DNA of 33,315 nucleotides from a virus, in IMG/VR virus record IMGVR_UViG_3300045135_003611, positions 1 to 33,315 of that record; one strand, 5' to 3'. Below the pieces are notes generated by a model. That model saw nothing but the letters and a program-made list of their open reading frames with translations, ran no database searches and was not told where the DNA came from. The position numbers and the translations under genes were made by a program. Position 1 is the first letter of the stretch. The number at the start of each line of letters is the position of its first letter. Below, piece after piece: positions 1-7,397 of this stretch.

Positions 1-197
1 CCGAACTGGCCGACCGCTGGGGCGTTTCCCAGCGGACTCTGGAGCGCTGGCGTGCTATCGGCTGGGGGCCTTGCTTCCTGAAGATGGGTGGCCGCGTTGT
101 CTACCGCCTCGAGGATATCGAGGCATATGAAATCCAGCACATGCGTGCATCGACATCCGAGCCTGCCAATCAGCCACAGGTAGGAGGTGCCCTATGA
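1..197 (+). CDS. Helix-turn-helix DNA-binding protein (5' end outside the window)
   Basis: The reading frame is open from base 3 and ends in TGA at 195-197, giving 64 visible residues. The visible N-terminal part, ELADRWGVSQRTLERWR, has the pattern of a winged/MerR-excisionase type helix-turn-helix, followed by a beta-hairpin-like stretch (GGRVVYRLEDIEAYE) that often follows it in AlpA/Xis-like proteins. The stop codon overlaps the next start as ATGA, and a GGAGG at 183-187 serves that next gene, so this is the upstream partner in the early operon. Its role could be regulatory or excisionase-like. The missing N-terminus prevents a firmer call. Confidence 0.75.
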   Translation, partial: ELADRWGVSQRTLERWRAIGWGPCFLKMGGRVVYRLEDIEAYEIQHMRASTSEPANQPQVGGAL

Positions 198-661
198 GTA
201 TCACTCTGGAAGATACGAAGGGTTTTTCCGTTGCTGAGCTGACAGGCCTACCGGCAAAAGAGCTGATGCAGCTGCAGGCTGCTGCTACGGATTCCCTGCA
301 AAAAGCCAAAGAGCTCAAAGACTGGATCGATGGCTCTATCGCTCTGAAGTACGAAGTTCAGGCCAAGGCGTTACGCGTACAAACGGGTAAGGACACCGGC
401 ACTGTCCACTTCGATGAAGACGGCGTCCGCGTCACGACCAACCTCCCCAAGAAACCGGTGTGGGATCAGAAGAAGCTGTCCGAAATTGCCAAGCGCATTA
501 CTGCCAACGGTGACGATCCCACCGAGTACCTGGACATCACCTACAAGGTCGCCGAGCGCAAGTACACCGCCTGGCCGGAGAGCTTGCGCGAGTCATTCGC
601 TCCCGCTCGCACCCTCAAGACCGGCAAAGCCACCTTCCAACTGATCCCGATTGAGGAGTAA
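194..661 (+). CDS. Phage protein of unknown function (155 aa)
   Basis: I do not recognise the family. The start is well supported: GGAGG at 183-187 and an ATGA overlap with the preceding HTH gene. The N-terminal 60 residues are helical and charged, and could form a short coiled coil (AKELMQLQAAATDSLQKAKE). A middle segment (VHFDEDGVRVTTNLPKKPVW) looks like a beta-hairpin, and the C-terminal half is rich in Lys, Arg and Trp. There is no signal peptide or membrane segment. Its place directly ahead of the recombination ATPase and SSB-like genes suggests an early accessory role in DNA metabolism, but that is inference from position only. Confidence 0.8.
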   Translation: MSITLEDTKGFSVAELTGLPAKELMQLQAAATDSLQKAKELKDWIDGSIALKYEVQAKALRVQTGKDTGTVHFDEDGVRVTTNLPKKPVWDQKKLSEIAKRITANGDDPTEYLDITYKVAERKYTAWPESLRESFAPARTLKTGKATFQLIPIEE

Positions 662-665
662 AGCC

Positions 666-947
666 ATGTTTAAAAAACAGACACTGCTCGAAAGACTGAA
701 AAAGCACCATCCATATATGTTGGAAGAGCTCCCCGAAGTGGTCGACTCTGACGCTGAAGAGGTTGCGCTCAAGGATAGCACGCTTGATCAGATCGCCTTT
801 TCCATTCTTGCACTCGAAGCAGAGATCCGTCCCCTCAGTCGGCGCTTGAATGCCTTGCGTGATCTCTACGATCTCGCCCGTAAACGCGGTGCCCTGGGAG
901 CTCATCGCATCGGTGACATCTTCTCGAATGAGGAGGATCACTCATGA
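666..947 (+). CDS. Small phage protein of unknown function (93 aa)
   Basis: The ATG at 666 is preferred over an in-frame TTG at 651, because GAGGAG at 654-659 has good spacing to 666. The product is acidic and largely helical, with a heptad-like central stretch (LDQIAFSILALEAEIRPLSRRL) that could form a coiled coil. There are no catalytic motifs, cysteines or membrane segments. It ends in an ATGA overlap with the ATPase gene at 944, so the two are likely translated together. Function cannot be assigned. Confidence 0.8.
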   Translation: MFKKQTLLERLKKHHPYMLEELPEVVDSDAEEVALKDSTLDQIAFSILALEAEIRPLSRRLNALRDLYDLARKRGALGAHRIGDIFSNEEDHS

Positions 948-1825
948 GCTTGCCTATTATTTCCGCTGACCAGCGACTGGCCGAGAAGCGCGGTATCAAG
1001 GGCTGCATCTTTGGCAAGTCCGGCATCGGCAAGACCAGTCTGCTGTGGACTCTGGATCAAGAGAACACGCTGTTCTTCGATCTGGAAGCCGGTGATCTGG
1101 CCATCGAAGGGTGGTCAGGCGACAGCATCCGTCCCAAAACTTGGCAGGAATGCCGTGACTTTGCCGTGTTCATTGGTGGCCCCAATCCCGCGTTACGGGA
1201 AGACCAGCCATACAGCCAGGCCCACTTCGATGCGGTATGCGAACGCTTTGGTGATCCGGCTGTGCTGGAGAAATACGAGACCGTTTTTATTGATTCGATC
1301 ACGGTTGCGGGCCGTCTCTGCTTCCAATGGTGCAAGGGACAACCGCAGGCATTCAGTGATCGTACCGGCAAGCCAGATAACCGTGGAGCCTATGGCCTTC
1401 ATGGGCAGGAGATGATCGCCTGGCTGACTCATCTGCAGCATACCCGCAACAAGAATATCTGGTTCGTCGGCATCCTCGATGAGCGAATCGACGATTTCAA
1501 CCGCAAGGTGTTCCTGCCACAGATTGAGGGATCGAAAACAGGTCTTGAGCTACCCGGCATTGTCGATCAGGTGATTTCCATGGCGGAGATTACTGACGAT
1601 GAAGGTCAGTCATGGCGTGCCTTTATCAACCACACGCTAAATCCCTATGGCTATCCCGCCAAGGACCGCAGCGGCCGTCTGGAAATGATCGAGGAACCAC
1701 ACCTCGGTCGCCTGATGGCAAAGATCCATACCCCCGTAAAACCGGCAGTGGAGCGACTTGAGTTTGGCCGCCCATCCGCATCCACCGCCGACCCTCAACG
1801 ATCTAATGAAAGTGAAGGAGTTTAA
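944..1825 (+). CDS. RecA-fold ATPase, Sak4-like (AAA_24 family) recombination protein
   Basis: This is a 293-residue P-loop protein. Walker A is GKSGIGKTS at residues 24-32 and a Walker B-like VFIDSIT lies at 114-120. The length and layout fit the phage nucleotide-binding (AAA_24) proteins, which include the Sak4 group of RecA-like single-strand annealing proteins. The next gene encodes a DUF669 protein, which is proposed to be a phage single-strand-binding partner, and a Cas4-like nuclease is encoded 2.6 kb downstream. Together these suggest a recombination module acting on replicating phage DNA in the cytoplasm. The ATPase assignment is firm. The annealing role is inferred from family and neighbours. 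Confidence 0.8.
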   Translation: MSLPIISADQRLAEKRGIKGCIFGKSGIGKTSLLWTLDQENTLFFDLEAGDLAIEGWSGDSIRPKTWQECRDFAVFIGGPNPALREDQPYSQAHFDAVCERFGDPAVLEKYETVFIDSITVAGRLCFQWCKGQPQAFSDRTGKPDNRGAYGLHGQEMIAWLTHLQHTRNKNIWFVGILDERIDDFNRKVFLPQIEGSKTGLELPGIVDQVISMAEITDDEGQSWRAFINHTLNPYGYPAKDRSGRLEMIEEPHLGRLMAKIHTPVKPAVERLEFGRPSASTADPQRSNESEGV

Positions 1826-1827
1826 CC

Positions 1828-2427
1828 ATGACATCCACTTGGAATGATTTCAATTCAGCTGACGATCAAAACAACTTTGACCTGATCCCCAAAGGCACCC
1901 TCGTAAAGGTGCGCATGACCATCAAGCCCGGAGGCTACGATGATCCGGCACAGGGCTGGACCGGTGGTTATGCCACCCAGAGCCATACCACGGGATCTGT
2001 GTACCTCAACTGTGAATTCGTGGTGCTGGAAGGTAATTACGCCCGTCGCAAGATGTGGAGCCTGATCGGTCTGCACAGCAACAAAGGTCCGGAGTGGGCC
2101 AACATGGGCCGCGCCTTCATCAAAGGCATTCTGAATTCTGCCCGTGGTTTACACCCTCAGGATAATTCCGCACAGGCCCAGCAAGCACGACGCATCAGTG
2201 GTTTTGCCGATCTCGATGGTATCGAGTTTGTCGCCAAAGTCGAGATGGACAAGGACCAGTACGACGATGACAAGAATGTCATCAAGATGGCGATTACACC
2301 GGATAAGAAGGAATACGCCGGTGTGATGGGCAATGTTCAGGCTCAGCCTGCGCAGCCAGCACAACCCACCCAACAGACATCAGCACCAGCAGCGGCACCC
2401 ACGGGTCGTCCTAGCTGGGCGCAATAA
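1828..2427 (+). CDS. DUF669 family protein, probable phage single-strand DNA-binding protein
   Basis: The 199-residue product has the DUF669 pattern: an N-terminal FDLIPKGTLVKVRMTIKPGG segment, a beta-rich core and the YARRKMWSLIGLHS motif near residues 70-85. The last 30 or so residues are a flexible Gln/Pro/Ala-rich tail (QAQPAQPAQPTQQ) ending in PSWAQ, which recalls the disordered tails of SSB proteins although it lacks the usual acidic tip. It starts two bases after the stop of the Sak4-like ATPase gene, a pairing common in phages. Binding to single-stranded DNA during replication and recombination is inferred from family and context. Confidence 0.75.
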   Translation: MTSTWNDFNSADDQNNFDLIPKGTLVKVRMTIKPGGYDDPAQGWTGGYATQSHTTGSVYLNCEFVVLEGNYARRKMWSLIGLHSNKGPEWANMGRAFIKGILNSARGLHPQDNSAQAQQARRISGFADLDGIEFVAKVEMDKDQYDDDKNVIKMAITPDKKEYAGVMGNVQAQPAQPAQPTQQTSAPAAAPTGRPSWAQ

Positions 2428-2439
2428 GGAGGGGTTGAG

Positions 2440-4113
2440 ATGATACTAAGGCCCCGCCAGAAAATGTTTGTTGAGCGCAGCATCAAAGCGCTGAACGAGC
2501 ATGGCAACACTCTGGGTGTTGCGCCGACCGGTGCCGGTAAAACCATCATGCTCTCCGGCGTTGCCGGAGAGTTGTTGGAGGACACCGACGCCAAAGCCTG
2601 TGTACTGGCCCACCGGGATGAGCTGACCAGTCAGAATGAAACCAAGTTCAACAAGGTCAATCCCGGTATCAAAACATCTGTTTTTGATGCCCGGGATAAA
2701 TCCTGGGCAGGTCAGGCCACTTTTGCCATGGTCCAGACCCTGTCGCGAGAGAAGAACCTGCGGCAGATGCCAAAGCTGGATTTGTTGGTGATCGACGAAG
2801 CTCATCACGTTGCAGCGCCCAGCTACGCTCGCATCATTGATCATGCCCGTGAGCAAAACCCGGATATCGCGGTATTTGGAGTGACTGCTACGCCCAACCG
2901 TGGAGACCGAAAGGCGCTGCGTCCGGTATTTAGCAACGTGGCGGATCAGATTGGATTGGGAGAACTGATCCAGTCTGGTCATCTTGTGCCACCCCGGACC
3001 TTCGTGGTGGATGTGGGTACACAGGGAGCGCTGGCCAACGTCAAGCGGACAGCTGATGAATTCGATATGGCAGAGGTCGATGCCATTATGAATAAGGCTC
3101 CCATCACGGATGCCGTGATCAAGCAGTGGAAGGAAAAAGCCGGTGATCGCAAGACCGTGGTGTTTTGCTCCACCATCGATCATGCACGGAATGTGGCAGA
3201 TGCGTTTGCTGCATCCGGAGTCGAGGCAGTTCTGGTCCATGGTGAACTGTCAAAACATGAACGCGAATCTGCCCTGAACCGATTCGAACAGGGTGACGCT
3301 CAGGTGATCGTCAACATTGCAGTCCTCACCGAGGGCTGGGATCACCCGCCGACTGACTGTGTCATCCTGCTACGCCCCAGCTCATATAAATCCACGTTGA
3401 TTCAGATGGTAGGCCGTGGCCTGCGTACCGTTGATCCCAACGAGCATCCGGGTGTCACCAAGTCGGATTGCATCGTGCTTGATTTTGGCACCAGCACCTT
3501 GTTGCATGGCTCACTGGAACAGGATGTCAATCTTGATGGCCGGGATCTTAATGGCGAAGCGCCGCAGAAGGAGTGTCCGGAATGCGGTGCACAGGTCCCG
3601 GCCGCCTCCATGGAATGTCCGTTATGTGGTCATACATGGGAGCGAAAAGAATCAGATGACAAGATCGAGCTGACCGACTTTGTGATGTCTGAACTGGACT
3701 TGCTCAAACGGTCCTCTTTCCGCTGGTGTGACCTGTTTGGTGACGATGGCGCTCTGATGGCCACCGGGTTTGATGCCTGGGCCGGTGTTTTCTTTCTCAA
3801 TGGTCGCTGGTTCAGCGTTGGTGGCGGCAAGAATCTTGGCACCCATCTGTTGGCACTGGGCGAGCGAACCGTTTGCATCGCTGCAGCAGATGATTGGCTG
3901 AACGAGCACGAAACAGAAGACACTGCGCTCAAATCACGGCGCTGGCTGAATCAGGCTGCGACCCAACAGCAGCTGCGTTATCTGCCACCTGCCTATCGCC
4001 AGGACTTCGGTCTCACCCGTTACCAGGCATCTTGTCTTCTGGCATTCCAGTTCAACAAGCGTGACATCCAATCTCGGGTCTTCGGCGCAGCTGATAGCAA
4101 GGAGGCTGCGTGA
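2440..4113 (+). CDS. Superfamily 2 DEAD/DEAH-box helicase with C-terminal zinc ribbon
   Basis: This 557-residue helicase shows all core motifs: Walker A APTGAGKT at 28-35, DEAH at 119-122, motif III TAT at 149-151 and motif VI QMVGRGLR at 321-328. A four-cysteine zinc ribbon follows (CPECG at 378 and CPLCG at 392). The remaining 160 residues are phage-type C-terminal sequence with no motif I can name. It belongs to the UvsW/RecG-like ATP-dependent DNA or RNA helicases often found in phage replication operons, and probably remodels replication or recombination intermediates. RBS GGAGG lies at 2429-2433. Its TGA overlaps the GTG start of the next gene. Confidence 0.92.
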   Translation: MILRPRQKMFVERSIKALNEHGNTLGVAPTGAGKTIMLSGVAGELLEDTDAKACVLAHRDELTSQNETKFNKVNPGIKTSVFDARDKSWAGQATFAMVQTLSREKNLRQMPKLDLLVIDEAHHVAAPSYARIIDHAREQNPDIAVFGVTATPNRGDRKALRPVFSNVADQIGLGELIQSGHLVPPRTFVVDVGTQGALANVKRTADEFDMAEVDAIMNKAPITDAVIKQWKEKAGDRKTVVFCSTIDHARNVADAFAASGVEAVLVHGELSKHERESALNRFEQGDAQVIVNIAVLTEGWDHPPTDCVILLRPSSYKSTLIQMVGRGLRTVDPNEHPGVTKSDCIVLDFGTSTLLHGSLEQDVNLDGRDLNGEAPQKECPECGAQVPAASMECPLCGHTWERKESDDKIELTDFVMSELDLLKRSSFRWCDLFGDDGALMATGFDAWAGVFFLNGRWFSVGGGKNLGTHLLALGERTVCIAAADDWLNEHETEDTALKSRRWLNQAATQQQLRYLPPAYRQDFGLTRYQASCLLAFQFNKRDIQSRVFGAADSKEAA

Positions 4114-4454
4114 TATGTGCAATCTGTGGACGAGAAGGACGTGGTTTTTGTTGGTTATCGCCGAGCAGAGCTGGAGTAAAGCGTCAATTCAAACGGTTCT
4201 GCTCAATGCAATGCCAGTCGTTGCATGCCAAAAGTATCAAGTCTGGAGGTGGTGTTGTGATTGATCCCACCCATAACGAAAAGGCAGCCATGGAATCCGT
4301 GTTGCCGCATCTTGGTGAGTACGTGGCATCCGTTGGTATGGACAAACCGCTGTCAGCATACAGTCGGGCCGAGATTCTACAGATGGTGGATGTGGTGCTC
4401 ACTGCCTATTTCGATAACCTGCGGGATCTCACCCCCGACGACGTGCCGTTTTAG
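4110..4454 (+). CDS. Small zinc-finger phage protein (DUF6511-like)
   Basis: The start is a GTG at 4110 overlapping the helicase stop (GTGA), with GGAGG at 4101-4105. The first 30 residues hold two Cys pairs (CAIC near the N-terminus and CSMQC about 25 residues later) with basic and aromatic residues between them, as in a treble-clef or zinc-ribbon finger. The rest (AAMESVLPHLGEYVASVGMD and following) matches my recollection of the DUF6511 phage family, whose members lie beside helicase and nuclease genes. No biochemical role is known to me. A nucleic-acid-binding accessory function is plausible. Confidence 0.75.
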   Translation: MICAICGREGRGFCWLSPSRAGVKRQFKRFCSMQCQSLHAKSIKSGGGVVIDPTHNEKAAMESVLPHLGEYVASVGMDKPLSAYSRAEILQMVDVVLTAYFDNLRDLTPDDVPF

Positions 4455-4464
4455 GGGAGGAATC

Positions 4465-5223
4465 ATGTTGGACTTTAATTCCTCCGCCTCTTTTAGTGAG
4501 CGGATTACAACCCTTATTGATGATGCGTTGGCAGCAGAGCGTGATCAGCAAACCCCTCGAAACTATCTGGGCGGTTCACGTTTGGGTGTGGCCTGTGATC
4601 GGGCACTGCAATATGAATATCTACAAACCCCAGTTGATGTGGGACGTGAGTTCTCCGGGACCACGCTGCGGATCTTTGAGGCAGGTCATGTCTTTGAAGA
4701 GACTGCGATCCGTTGGTTGCGTCTTGCAGGTTTTGAAATCCACACGGAAACCTCACGAGGTGAACAGTATGGATTCAGTGCTGCCGGTGGCCGTGTCCAG
4801 GGTCATGTTGACGGGATTCTGTCAAACGGCCCTGATGTCATTGGTTTGGGCTATCCGGCACTCTGGGAGTGCAAGTCACTCAACAATAAGTCGTGGAAGG
4901 ATACGGTCAAACGTGGCCTGACACTTTCCAAACCGGTCTATGCCGCACAGGTTGCGCTCTACCAAGCCTACATGGAACCGCAGGTTCCGGGTATCAGTCA
5001 GAATCCGGCGATTTTCACTGCCATCAACAAGGATACGGCCGGGCTCTATTTCGAACAGGTGCCATTCAATGGGCAGCTGGCGCAACAGGCATCGGACCGT
5101 GGCGTGCGCATCCTGCAAGCATGTGATGCCCATGAGTTGTTGCCACGTATTGCCAATGATCCGACCCATTACGAGTGTAAGTTCTGCGCATGGCAGGACC
5201 GCTGTTGGGGGGGGGCGCCATGA
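4465..5223 (+). CDS. Cas4-like PD-(D/E)XK exonuclease with Fe-S cluster cysteines
   Basis: The ATG at 4465 is chosen over upstream in-frame starts because GGGGAGG at 4454-4460 precedes it and the longer frame would run through the previous gene. The 252 residues carry the full RecB-family nuclease signature: His75, Asp116 in GHVDG, Glu135-Cys-Lys137 and Gln162/Tyr166. Cys44 near the N-terminus and C238-x2-C241-x5-C247 at the C-terminus form the four-cysteine pattern that binds a 4Fe-4S cluster in Cas4, AddB and related phage exonucleases. It probably resects dsDNA ends to feed the Sak4-like/SSB-like recombination pair. The last codons contain a run of nine G (5207-5215), and the stop overlaps the next start. 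Confidence 0.88.
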   Translation: MLDFNSSASFSERITTLIDDALAAERDQQTPRNYLGGSRLGVACDRALQYEYLQTPVDVGREFSGTTLRIFEAGHVFEETAIRWLRLAGFEIHTETSRGEQYGFSAAGGRVQGHVDGILSNGPDVIGLGYPALWECKSLNNKSWKDTVKRGLTLSKPVYAAQVALYQAYMEPQVPGISQNPAIFTAINKDTAGLYFEQVPFNGQLAQQASDRGVRILQACDAHELLPRIANDPTHYECKFCAWQDRCWGGAP

Positions 5224-7397
5224 TGGCAGACAATATCGTCTGGATGGATTTCAATGATGCGCCCGATCAGGCTGTCACTGAACGAGAAACTTTCGATGCC
5301 AAGGAACTGAAGGTACGTCTGCTTGACCGGCTACCTGAAGCACTGGCCTACCTGTTTCCCAATGGAAAGCACCGGGGTAAACAGTTTGTTGTTGGCGACC
5401 TACAAGGTAATGCTGGCAAAAGCCTGGTGGTGGACCTGCAAGGTCAAAAGGCCGGCATGTGGATCGACTTTGCGACCAGTGAAGGCGGTGATGTGCTTGA
5501 CCTGTGGGCTCAGGCCACTGGTATGGACAGCCATCGAAACTTCCCGCAGGTCATAGAATCGGTAGCACGCTGGTTGGGTGAGGCACCATTGAGGCCTGTC
5601 CAGCCAGTCATCAAGAAAGAGCCCGTCGACGAGCTCGGACCATGGACTGCCAAGTGGGATTACCACGATGCCAACGGTCAGCTCATCGCCTGTGTTTATC
5701 GCTACGACACACCCGATGGCAAAGAGTATCGGCCGTGGGATGTGCTTGCCAGGTCGATGCGGGCACCCAACCCAAGACCGCTCTATAACCAGCCACGACT
5801 TAAGTCTGTCCGCGAAGCTGTATTGGTCGAGGGCGAGAAAGCGGCCGATGCACTGTCCGGTATCGGAATCATAGCGACCACGGCTATGAATGGAGCTAAT
5901 GCGCCGGTTGATAAAACCGACTGGTCACCGCTTGCCGGTAAGCATGTGCTGGTCTGGCCGGATAAAGACGAGGCTGGTATGCAGTACGCGCAGCGTGCAA
6001 GTCTAGCGTTGACCAAAGCCGGTGTGGCCTCGGTCGCCATCTTGCAACCACCCGCAGACAAACCGGAAAAATGGGATGCAGCCGATGCGGTGGATGAGCA
6101 AATGGATATCACCGCCTTTCTGGGCACAGCATCAGGTCTTGATGACACACAGGGATCGTCCATCCCGGTATTCAGCCTGGCGCAGCTTCTGGCTGATACC
6201 TCACCCATGCCGGATGACCTGATTGCACCAAGGCTGCTGACCCCGGGTGGCATGATTGTGTTCGGTGGTGCGCCCAAGGTCGGCAAAAGTGATTTTTTGC
6301 TCACGATGCTGACCCACATGGCGGCAGGCGAGCCATTTCTGGAACTAAAACCACCCAGGCCATTGCGTATTTTCTATCTGCAGGCCGAGGTGCAATACCA
6401 CTACCTGCGTGAGCGCTTCCAGGCGATGAACCTGCCATCGCCGGTTGTCCAGAAGGCAGCGGAAAATCTTAAGGTCACGCCACAACTTAAACTGGTGCTC
6501 AACGATGAGGGTATGGCTGTTGTTCTGGCTGCCATGCGAGATGCATTCACTGATCATCCGATGGATATCCTGGTCATCGACCCCATTCGGAACGTCTTTG
6601 ATGGTGGTCCGGAGGGAGCCAGTGAGAACGACAATAATGCCATGCTGTTTTTCCTGCGCGACCGTGTCGAACAGCTGCGTGACAGCATCAATCCCGATGC
6701 CGGGATCATTCTGGCGCATCACACCAAAAAGATCAGCAAGAAGCAGGTTGAGGAAGATCCTTTCCTGGCCTTATCGGGAGCTGGCAGTCTGCGTGGTTAT
6801 TACACCGCCGGGATGCTGCTGTACCGGCCTGATGAAACCCGCACAGATCGCATGCTGGTATTTGAGCTGCGTAATGGACCAGGCCTGCCTACCAAGAGGG
6901 TCGACAAATCCGGTGGCCGCTGGGTGGAACTGGATGCGCACAGTGAGCGGCTGGTCAACCAGGATCATGGCGAGAGGCTGGATGCCGAGCGTCGTCGCAA
7001 ACGTGATGTGATCCTGCAGCTCATTTTTGATGAGGCAGCTAAGAACCGGGTCTATACCTCCAACCAATTTGCCGAAGCCTTTGAGGGCAAGGCAGGACTG
7101 GGTGCCAACCGCACTATCAACGAGCGTCTGGCTGTCCTGGCCACCAAGGGATACATCAAGTTTTTCCGCAATCCCGAGGATTACGGACTGCCAGCACTGA
7201 CCCGCAGCAAGTTTGGACATCTGTGTGTTGAGCAGATGGCCTTACCCGGCAAAGAACAGATCGACGCCGATACCGGCGAGGTCATTACGACCACTATTGC
7301 CGTCAAACCCACCCACTACAAATGCCCACAAACCGGTGCGGTGTTGCCGGTTGAAAACCCGAATATCTGGATCTACCAAGAGGAGGACCAAGAATGA
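5220..7397 (+). CDS. Primase-helicase: TOPRIM domain fused to RepA/KaiC-like ATPase
   Basis: The ATG at 5220 (ATGA overlap with the nuclease stop) gives 725 residues. An upstream in-frame ATG at 5190 lies inside the nuclease gene and is less likely. Residues 30-130 are a zinc-free primase-like N-terminal region. The TOPRIM motifs are VEGEK at 203-207 and WPDKDEAG at 246-253. A hexameric-helicase-type ATPase follows: Walker A GGAPKVGKSD at 349-358, Walker B LVIDP at 451-455 and a HHTKK sensor at 500-504. The C-terminal 130 residues hold a winged-helix-like segment. It is expected to prime and unwind phage DNA. The iteron-like cluster starts less than 50 bp downstream of this gene, which fits an origin-recognition unit. 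Confidence 0.88.
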   Translation: MMADNIVWMDFNDAPDQAVTERETFDAKELKVRLLDRLPEALAYLFPNGKHRGKQFVVGDLQGNAGKSLVVDLQGQKAGMWIDFATSEGGDVLDLWAQATGMDSHRNFPQVIESVARWLGEAPLRPVQPVIKKEPVDELGPWTAKWDYHDANGQLIACVYRYDTPDGKEYRPWDVLARSMRAPNPRPLYNQPRLKSVREAVLVEGEKAADALSGIGIIATTAMNGANAPVDKTDWSPLAGKHVLVWPDKDEAGMQYAQRASLALTKAGVASVAILQPPADKPEKWDAADAVDEQMDITAFLGTASGLDDTQGSSIPVFSLAQLLADTSPMPDDLIAPRLLTPGGMIVFGGAPKVGKSDFLLTMLTHMAAGEPFLELKPPRPLRIFYLQAEVQYHYLRERFQAMNLPSPVVQKAAENLKVTPQLKLVLNDEGMAVVLAAMRDAFTDHPMDILVIDPIRNVFDGGPEGASENDNNAMLFFLRDRVEQLRDSINPDAGIILAHHTKKISKKQVEEDPFLALSGAGSLRGYYTAGMLLYRPDETRTDRMLVFELRNGPGLPTKRVDKSGGRWVELDAHSERLVNQDHGERLDAERRRKRDVILQLIFDEAAKNRVYTSNQFAEAFEGKAGLGANRTINERLAVLATKGYIKFFRNPEDYGLPALTRSKFGHLCVEQMALPGKEQIDADTGEVITTTIAVKPTHYKCPQTGAVLPVENPNIWIYQEEDQE
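7381..7386 (+). promoter_or_regulatory. Ribosome binding site supporting the long form of the RuvC-like ORF
   Basis: AGGAGG sits seven bases ahead of the ATG at 7394, itself coupled to the primase stop by ATGA. This strong site argues that translation begins at 7394, although the first 100 or so codons read through repeats and palindromes and look unlike a protein domain. A weaker GAGAGGAG at 7633-7640 could serve a GTG at 7652. Confidence 0.6.

Noticed and set aside
2446-3240. Long minus-strand open frame (264 codons)
   Set aside because: It lies wholly opposite the helicase gene, whose motifs are complete; it has no RBS and no recognisable pattern.
4261-4464. Upstream extension of the Cas4-like nuclease frame
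   Set aside because: It runs through the DUF6511-like gene in another frame; the RBS at 4454-4460 fits ATG 4465.
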